Assembly: GCF_902506495.1 (NCBI RefSeq)
Contig: NZ_LR733265.1
Span: forward strand, 188,098-252,097
DNA: 64,000 nucleotides
Direction: 5' to 3'
From: Pseudomonas sp. 8O
GTDB taxonomy: Bacteria > Pseudomonadota > Gammaproteobacteria > Pseudomonadales > Pseudomonadaceae
The notes under the pieces were generated by a model that worked only from the letters and a program-made list of their open reading frames with translations, was not told the origin of the DNA and did not search any database. Each line of letters begins with the position of its first letter. Positions within the stretch are counted from its first letter, which is position 1. A program made the translations under genes and the position numbers. This document shows, piece after piece, positions 58,720-64,000 of this stretch.

Positions 58720-59462
58720 CAACACAAACCACCATTCACCGCGAGAACCTGGCGCGTAATGTACGCCGCCTCGTCGGACATCAGAAAGTTCACCGCACCG
58801 GCCACCTCTTCGGGGGTGCCCATACGGGCGGCCGGGATCATCTTGAGAATCTCGTCCACCGGTACCAGCTCGTCGAGGATCTCGGTATCGATCAGGCCGG
58901 GCGCTACGCAGTTGACGGTGATCTTGCGCTTGGCCAGCTCGATCGCCAGGGCCTTGGCGGCGCCGATCACGCCGGCCTTGGACGCGCTGTAGTTGACCTG
59001 ACCGCGGTTGCCGACCAGACCCGATACCGAGGTGATGCAGACGATGCGGCCTGGCGCGCGGCGACGAATCATCGGCATGGTCAGCGGGTGCAGCACGTTG
59101 AAGAAACCGTCCAGGTTGGTACGCATGACCTGATCCCAGTCGTCCTCGGACAGCGCCGGAAAGGCGCCATCGCGGGTCAGGCCGGCGTTGCACACCACGC
59201 CGTAGTAGGCGCCGTGTTGCTCGACATCGGCCTCCAGCGCCTCGCGGCAGGCTGCGCGGTCGGACACGTCGAATTGCAGGATGCGCGCCTGGCGACCCAG
59301 TTCGGCGATCTGCGCCTGCACGGCTTCGGCCTCATCGCGGCGCGAGCGGCAGTGCAGGACGATGTCATGGCCCGAGCGCGCCAGGCGCAATGCAATGGCG
59401 CGGCCGATACCACGGCTGGAACCGGTGACCAGAACGGTGGCGGCAGAAGTGCTTTCAGTCAT
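58719..59462 (-). CDS. apeQ: ApeQ-like 3-oxoacyl-ACP reductase
   Basis: A 247-residue short-chain dehydrogenase of the FabG type. The NADPH fold is VLVTGSSRGIGRAIALRLA. The catalytic Ser-Tyr-Lys is in CITSVSGLVGNRGQVNYSAS followed by KAG, and NAG lies in VVCNAGLTRDG. It reduces the beta-keto group during polyene extension. It is the only ketoreductase in the window's pigment region, so the dar arm may use it too. The start at 59462 overlaps apeP by eight bases. Confidence 0.87.
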   Translation of the reverse strand: MTESTSAATVLVTGSSRGIGRAIALRLARSGHDIVLHCRSRRDEAEAVQAQIAELGRQARILQFDVSDRAACREALEADVEQHGAYYGVVCNAGLTRDGAFPALSEDDWDQVMRTNLDGFFNVLHPLTMPMIRRRAPGRIVCITSVSGLVGNRGQVNYSASKAGVIGAAKALAIELAKRKITVNCVAPGLIDTEILDELVPVDEILKMIPAARMGTPEEVAGAVNFLMSDEAAYITRQVLAVNGGLC

Positions 59463-59919
59463 GGGATTGTTCTTGCTGCTCTTGTAGATAGACCGCCGGT
59501 TGCGGCGGGCGGAACACGTTGAGGCGGGCTTCGGCCTGGATGCCGGGGCCTTGCAGGTGGCATTCGAACACACCCATGCCATTGTCGTCCTGTAGCGAGC
59601 ACAGGGCGCGGATGCGCAATTCGCTTCCGGCCGGAAAGCTCTCGACGTTACAGGTGTACTTGCGGGTGCCGAGGAGAAAGCCCAGCTCCACCGGCAAACC
59701 AGCTCGCTTGGCCTGGATACCGGCAAAGGCGGCAATGGCCTGTGCCATCAGCTCGATGCCGGTCCAGGCCGGCAGGCTGCCGTCAGCATCGCTGAGCAGG
59801 CCGCCGGGGCGCACTGTGAGGCGTACCTCGATCGCTTCGCTATCGCAGCTCAGTACTTCATCGAGCAGCACCATGTTGCCCGCATGGGGTACCAGTTCGG
59901 CGACTGGCCACAGGCTCAT
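59455..59919 (-). CDS. apeP: ApeP-like hotdog dehydratase
   Basis: A 154-residue hotdog-fold protein. The start MSLWPVAELVPHAGNMVLLD has the PHAGNM motif with the catalytic His, and PAWTGIELMAQAIAAFAGI carries the partner acidic residue in the central helix. ApeP-type enzymes dehydrate 3-hydroxyacyl-ACP to the conjugated enoyl intermediates that give polyenes their colour. It overlaps apeO and apeQ on both sides. Confidence 0.82.
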   Translation of the reverse strand: MSLWPVAELVPHAGNMVLLDEVLSCDSEAIEVRLTVRPGGLLSDADGSLPAWTGIELMAQAIAAFAGIQAKRAGLPVELGFLLGTRKYTCNVESFPAGSELRIRALCSLQDDNGMGVFECHLQGPGIQAEARLNVFRPPQPAVYLQEQQEQSHD

Positions 59920-61118
59920 GACGCATCTCCCAGGATCAGCGCGACATTGTTGCCGCCGAAGGCGAAGGAGTTGCTCATCAGGTAGCGACCCTTGTCGCGG
60001 GCCAGGCGTGCGCCAGGCTGGACGAGCTCGAGGGGCGCCAGTTCGGGGTCGTGCTGGCCATCCCAGAGGTGTGGCGGAAGCAGACCGTCACGGTTGTATT
60101 CGCTCAGGGTGAGCCAGCAGAAGGCCGCTTCCAGCGCACCGGCAGCGCCCAGGGTGTGGCCGGTCATGGGTTTGCTCGAAGAGCAGGGCAGGCCGTCGGG
60201 GAACAGCGCGTGCACGGCCTTGCTCTCCATCGCGTCGTTATGTCGGGTAGCGGTGCCGTGCAGATTGAGATAGTCGATTTCGCTGGCGCCGATGCCGGCC
60301 TGGATCAGCGCCTTCTCCATGGCTGCACGGGCGCCGAGACCTTCCGGGTGCGGTGCGGAGATATGGTGGGCGTCCGAGGTGGCGCCTCCGCCGAAGAAGG
60401 CGATGGGACTATGCTCGCGGGTCATCAGGAACAACGCCGCCGCCTCACCGATATTGATGCCGTGGCGGTTCACCGAGAACGGATTGCAGGGTTCGGCGCA
60501 GACGGCTTCTAGCGACGAGAAACCATTCAGGGTGAGGCGGCACAGGCTGTCGACGCCACCGCAGATCACCGCATCGCACATACCCTGGCTGAGCAGGCGA
60601 TGAGCGCTGAGCATGGCGCGGGCGCTGGAGGTACAGGCCGTGGACTGACAGTACACCGGGCCCGTCAGGCCCAGCCAGTCGGCGAGGAAGTTGGCCGGTG
60701 CAGCCATTTCCTGTTGGGCGTAGTCGTATTCGGCGGGTAGCACGCCTTCGTTGAAGTGACGCGCGATATGCTCACCCGCTTCACGGATGCCCGAGGTGCT
60801 GGTGCCCAGCACCAGGCCGACGCGCTGCGCGCCAAAGCGGGTGATGGCTGCGCGCAGCTCGGGCTCGATCTGCTGCGCAGCGGCCAGCAGCAACTGGTTG
60901 TTGCGGCTGTGGAATGCCTCGAAACCTGCAGGCATGTCGGGCAGATCGACATGCACGGCGCCTACCGTCAGGCTGCGGTCGCTGACCCAGCCCGCTTCGG
61001 CACGCATGCCCGAGGCGTCGCCGGCAAACAGCGCATCGGCCACGGCCTGCTTGCCTTCGCCGAGGGCGCAGAGCAGGCCGAGTGCATTGAGGTAGCCGGG
61101 GGTGGGGGAACGGTGCAT
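59916..61118 (-). CDS. apeO: ApeO-like beta-ketoacyl-ACP synthase I
   Basis: A 400-residue condensing enzyme. The active-site Cys lies in QSTACTSSARAML, the histidines in LNLHGTATRHND and KPMTGHTLGAAG, and the C-terminal motif is NSFAFGGNNVAL. In characterised aryl polyene systems ApeO works with the chain length factor ApeC. No catalytic gap is seen. It overlaps the DUF3261 gene start-stop (ATGA), so the block is one tight operon. Confidence 0.82.
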   Translation of the reverse strand: MHRSPTPGYLNALGLLCALGEGKQAVADALFAGDASGMRAEAGWVSDRSLTVGAVHVDLPDMPAGFEAFHSRNNQLLLAAAQQIEPELRAAITRFGAQRVGLVLGTSTSGIREAGEHIARHFNEGVLPAEYDYAQQEMAAPANFLADWLGLTGPVYCQSTACTSSARAMLSAHRLLSQGMCDAVICGGVDSLCRLTLNGFSSLEAVCAEPCNPFSVNRHGINIGEAAALFLMTREHSPIAFFGGGATSDAHHISAPHPEGLGARAAMEKALIQAGIGASEIDYLNLHGTATRHNDAMESKAVHALFPDGLPCSSSKPMTGHTLGAAGALEAAFCWLTLSEYNRDGLLPPHLWDGQHDPELAPLELVQPGARLARDKGRYLMSNSFAFGGNNVALILGDAS

Positions 61119-61612
61119 CAGTCGCTTTCTTCCAGGTTCAGTACGCGTATCCGGTAGTTCAAACCGGTCTTGCCAAGGGTGAAATCCAGTGGGCCGTGGT
61201 AATCGATGACCCAGTCCGGCTCGAGTCGGCGCTGCTCATCATTCACCTGCTGCCAACTGCCGGGCGGGTAAGCATGCAGTGCGTCGGCGCGAGCCAGGGC
61301 GAACAGCAGCGTGGCGAACAGCTCGCGCGCTTCGCTATTGGGTGGCAGCAATCCGTCGTTGTGCCACTTCCCGGCATCCAGCAGTTGGCGGGCCAGGGGA
61401 ATGCCGAGCGGATCCAGCAGCGACCAGCGCAGGAGCGAACCTTCCTGCTGGATCACCAGCAACCAGTCTTGGAGCGCGTCCGCCTGTTCACGCCGGATCT
61501 GCAAGGTGAGCGGCAAGGGCGCGACTAGTGCCGGGGCCACTTGCGGCACGGGTGTGCGTGCGGTGCAGGCGCCCAGCAGCAGGCTGGCGACGAGCAGGAG
61601 TATGCGTGGCAT
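61118..61612 (-). CDS. DUF3261 lipoprotein of the aryl polyene operon
   Basis: A 164-residue lipoprotein with lipobox LGAC (Cys15; MPRILLLVASLLLGAC). The DUF3261 family is a constant companion of aryl polyene genes and is thought to help move the polyene to the outer membrane. Typical stretches are LLRWSLLDPLGIPLARQLLD and WVIDYHGPLDF. The ATG overlaps the methyltransferase stop; a longer frame overlaps that gene and is not used. Confidence 0.8.
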   Translation of the reverse strand: MPRILLLVASLLLGACTARTPVPQVAPALVAPLPLTLQIRREQADALQDWLLVIQQEGSLLRWSLLDPLGIPLARQLLDAGKWHNDGLLPPNSEARELFATLLFALARADALHAYPPGSWQQVNDEQRRLEPDWVIDYHGPLDFTLGKTGLNYRIRVLNLEESD

Positions 61613-62331
61613 CACGGTTTGCGCGCCACCACGTTGAGCAGCGTTTCGTCGCGTTGGCCGACCGGCTTGGGCCGCATCAGGCCCCAACGTTCCAGCAGGC
61701 CGAAGTCCTTGGCCCGGCTCCACCACAGGTAGGGGTAGGAAACGCGGGTATCGTCGAATTGGAAGCCCTGTGCACGCAGCATGTCCAGGTACTGCTCGGC
61801 GCTACGTTGCACGTGCATCGGATGGCGGAACAGCCAGCGGATCACCCAGGTATCGATGTAGAACTTGGTCGACTCGGCCAACAGCAGCCGGCCACCGGGC
61901 TTGAGCACGCGCCAGAATTCGGCGAGCGCCTGTTCCTGCTCCACCAGGTGGTGCAGGGTCTGATGGCAGAACAGCAGGTCGACGCTGGCGTCGGGCAGGT
62001 CGATGGAGGCGCAGTCGCTGGCGATCAGTTCGACCTCCAGGCCCAGGCGCTCGGCCTCGCGACGCGAGCACTCGAGGCTGTGCGGGTCGGCGTCGAGACC
62101 GATCATCCGTGTCGGTGCGAAGGCGGCGTTGAGCAGGCCGAAGGAACGGCCCTGACCGCAGCCGGCATCGAGCAGCACGGGGGCTTGCGGCAGCGGGCTG
62201 CCGGTCAGGCGCACCAGGTCGTTGATCGCGACCCGCAACACATGGTGTTGCCACACATGGCTCTGCAGGAACCAGAAGCCGAAGCGGGTTTCTTCGACGT
62301 AGGTGGGCGAGACGGGGCGCAGGGCGTTCAT
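61612..62331 (-). CDS. SAM-dependent methyltransferase
   Basis: A 239-residue class I methyltransferase. SAM motif I is LLDAGCGQGRSFGLLNA, the acidic loop is MIGLDADPHSLE, motif post-I contains LFCHQTLHHLVEQEQAL, and the substrate-proximal [13 protein letters not shown] follows. In polyene pigments it would O- or C-methylate the aromatic head group (the place of ApeB). The stop overlaps the DUF3261 start, and the halogenase-like gene is 12 bases upstream. Confidence 0.78.
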   Translation of the reverse strand: MNALRPVSPTYVEETRFGFWFLQSHVWQHHVLRVAINDLVRLTGSPLPQAPVLLDAGCGQGRSFGLLNAAFAPTRMIGLDADPHSLECSRREAERLGLEVELIASDCASIDLPDASVDLLFCHQTLHHLVEQEQALAEFWRVLKPGGRLLLAESTKFYIDTWVIRWLFRHPMHVQRSAEQYLDMLRAQGFQFDDTRVSYPYLWWSRAKDFGLLERWGLMRPKPVGQRDETLLNVVARKP

Positions 62332-62343
62332 CGACGATCCTTG

Positions 62344-63591
62344 TCAGTTTGGGGAGCAAAGCTCTGCGAGTACTCGCAGGCGCCGGCGTGGTTCGGAAAC
62401 ATAGGGATTTTTACCGTCCCAGGCGTAGCCGGCAAGGATCGAACTGATCATGCGGCGAATTTCTGGGGAGGCGTTCTCGTAATAGATCACGTCCTGGAAG
62501 GAGCCCTCGTACCAGCCCTCGACGTAAACGCGGAAGGTATCGACGCCGCGTTTGAGCGGGATGGCGAACTCGTTTTCCCAGTCCACCGCTTCGCCGTTCA
62601 ACTGCCGATGCAGCAGCCCGGCGGCCATGCTCGCCGAGCGCATGGCGATGGTCACGCCCGAGCTGAACACCGGATCGAGGAACTCGGCGGCGTTGCCCAG
62701 CAGCGCGAAGCCCGGGCCGTGCAGGCTCTTTACGTTGGCCGAGTAGCCGTTGATCTCGCGCGCCGGGGTGTCCCACACGGCGTTACCCAGCACCTTGCTC
62801 AGCGACGGTGTTTCGGCGACGAACTGCTTGAGGCAGGCATCGAGATCTTTCGGGGAGTTCTGGTAGTGCTCGGCCGCGGCGACCACGCCCAGCGAGCAGC
62901 GGCCGTTGCTGAATGGAATGGTCCAGAACCACACGTCACGCAGGGTCGGGTGAGTGGTGATGAGGATCATCTCGCGGTTGAAACCCGAGGCTGGATCGAT
63001 GTTGTCCTCGATGTGGGTGAACACCGCGCGGCGGACCGGGAAGGCCGACGGCGTGTCGAGATCGAGCAGGCGCGGCAGTACGCGGCCATAACCGCTGCCG
63101 TCGAGGACGAAGGCGCACTCGACCTGGTATTCATGGCCGTCGGCCAGGCGACGTACCGACAGGCGCGGGCAGTCGCCGCTGAAGTCGGCAGCGAAGATTT
63201 CCTCTTCGTAGCGGATTTCTACGCCCTGACGCTCGGCCTCGTCGGCCAGCAGCTTGTCGAAGTCGGCGCGGATCACCTGATAGGTCGAGCCCTTGCCCTC
63301 GGTGAACTTGTCGCGAAAATCGAAGCTGGTATAGCGCTCGCCCCAGGCGAATGCGGCGCCGTGCTTGGTCTGGAAACCGGCGGCCTGAACCGCTTCGAGC
63401 ATGCCGGCCTCTTCGACGAAGTCCAGGCAATGCGACAGCAGGCTCTCGCCGATGGAAAAACGCGGGAAGCGCTGGCGCTCCAGCACCAGTACGTCATGGC
63501 CCTGGCGCTTGAGAATGGCGGCGGCGATGGCGCCGGAGGGGCCGGCACCGATGACGACGATCTGACGTTGTTCGAGTTCAGGAGATTTCAT
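62344..63591 (-). CDS. Flavin-dependent halogenase-like oxidoreductase
   Basis: A 415-residue FAD enzyme. The dinucleotide motif VVIGAGPSGAIAAAIL is at the N-terminus. The halogenase signature WxWxIP is present as WFWTIP (Trp221-Pro226). A lysine at position 76 (GFQTKHGAAF) stands where halogenases hold the lysine that carries the haloamine, and FLDPVFSSG matches the third family motif. It could halogenate or hydroxylate the aryl head group; similar genes occur in flexirubin and xanthomonadin clusters. The ATG at 63591 overlaps the antiporter stop by 14 bases; a second ATG lies at 63609. Confidence 0.75.
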   Translation of the reverse strand: MKSPELEQRQIVVIGAGPSGAIAAAILKRQGHDVLVLERQRFPRFSIGESLLSHCLDFVEEAGMLEAVQAAGFQTKHGAAFAWGERYTSFDFRDKFTEGKGSTYQVIRADFDKLLADEAERQGVEIRYEEEIFAADFSGDCPRLSVRRLADGHEYQVECAFVLDGSGYGRVLPRLLDLDTPSAFPVRRAVFTHIEDNIDPASGFNREMILITTHPTLRDVWFWTIPFSNGRCSLGVVAAAEHYQNSPKDLDACLKQFVAETPSLSKVLGNAVWDTPAREINGYSANVKSLHGPGFALLGNAAEFLDPVFSSGVTIAMRSASMAAGLLHRQLNGEAVDWENEFAIPLKRGVDTFRVYVEGWYEGSFQDVIYYENASPEIRRMISSILAGYAWDGKNPYVSEPRRRLRVLAELCSPN

Positions 63592-64000
63592 AGCGGGCTT
63601 TCGCTTCATGATTGACGGTGTGCCGGCCCAGCAGGGCAGGCAACAGAGTAGAGAACAGACTCATCAGCAGCAGGCCGAAGTACACCGTTGAATCAATCAG
63701 CTGGAACTGCAGGAGCAGGTTTAGGAACACGATTTCGGTCAGGCCACGGATGTTCAGCAGCAGGCTTTCACGCCACTTGATCCGCGCCGACGCAGCCGGG
63801 TCTGCCCAATGCAGGCCCAGCCAACTGCCAAGCACCTTACTGATGACCGGCAGTGCCAGCAGGGTACCTATCACCAGCCAGGACATGTGTTGATCCAGGC
63901 CATGGAAATCCACACGCAGCACGCCATAAGTGAGAATCAGCGGGACCGCGATACCATTCATCAGCAGCTTCCAGTGGCGCTGCGACAACGGCAGGACGAA
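63578..64000 (-). CDS. Cation:proton antiporter, Kef/CPA2-like (5' end off window)
   Basis: The last 140 residues of a membrane protein that continues past base 64000. Helices are visible at PLILTYGVLRVDF, WLVIGTLLALPVIS and STVYFGLLLMSLFSTLLPAL. The segment LLNIRGLTEIVFLNLLLQFQ is the conserved region of CPA2/Kef antiporters (RGL.E...LN). Antiporters of this kind accompany some aryl polyene and flexirubin clusters, though their role is unknown. It is the most upstream visible gene of the ape operon. Confidence 0.75.
   Translation of the reverse strand, partial: FVLPLSQRHWKLLMNGIAVPLILTYGVLRVDFHGLDQHMSWLVIGTLLALPVISKVLGSWLGLHWADPAASARIKWRESLLLNIRGLTEIVFLNLLLQFQLIDSTVYFGLLLMSLFSTLLPALLGRHTVNHEAKARYEIS

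Overview
The window is chromosomal DNA of a GC-rich Pseudomonas, most like the P. mendocina / P. oleovorans / P. pseudoalcaligenes group. The evidence is a medium-chain-length PHA locus (phaC1-phaZ-phaC2-phaD facing phaI-phaF) beside ubiE, followed by a gene order that I recall as running from ubiE to hemE in P. aeruginosa: hslUV, argS, priA, rpmE, maeB, mrcA, pilMNOPQ, aroKB, gltBD, hemE. The cyanase cluster cynFABDS resembles the one known from the cyanide-assimilating P. pseudoalcaligenes CECT5344. No rRNA, tRNA, CRISPR array, insertion sequence or prophage was seen.

Layout. 1-11.3 kb: 3' part of ubiE, phasin genes phaI/phaF, TetR regulator phaD, an inserted block (DHA2-type drug exporter plus a divergent MmyB-like regulator and a possible AraC remnant), then phaC2, phaZ, phaC1 and a DUF971 gene. 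11.4-18.6 kb: the protease hslUV, with hslV flanked by inverted copies of one repeat, a SPOR-domain gene, argS and priA. 18.7-25.1 kb: rpmE, secreted nuclease, M48 lipoprotein protease, malic enzyme and penicillin-binding protein 1A. 25.3-39.6 kb: type IV pilus alignment complex and secretin, shikimate genes, a DamX-like SPOR ATPase and glutamate synthase. 39.6-45.4 kb: a self-contained cyanate module, with a sigma-54 activator, a Tat-dependent ABC importer and cyanase, set between gltD and hemE. Its promoter shows three copies of a 12-bp activator-like site, an IHF-like site and a -24/-12 element.

46.6-64 kb: a pigment-type biosynthetic region that looks like a hybrid dialkylresorcinol / aryl polyene (flexirubin- or arcuflavin-like) cluster. 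The right arm, all on the minus strand, is an antiporter fragment, a halogenase-like flavoenzyme, a methyltransferase, a DUF3261 lipoprotein and the apeO-P-Q-R polyene core, then three small secreted proteins. The left arm carries darA (aromatase) and darB (ketosynthase) with an HTH-like protein and a BtrH-type acyltransferase on the plus strand. Converging on it is an operon of dehydratase, ABC exporter, acyl carrier protein, ketosynthase and a short chain-length-factor-like protein. Together these would build two acyl chains, condense and aromatise them into a resorcinol, make an aryl polyene, join and decorate the parts and export them to the outer membrane. That pathway is inference from families and neighbourhood. 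The cluster continues beyond the right edge, and starter-unit and MMPL exporter genes are not in the window.
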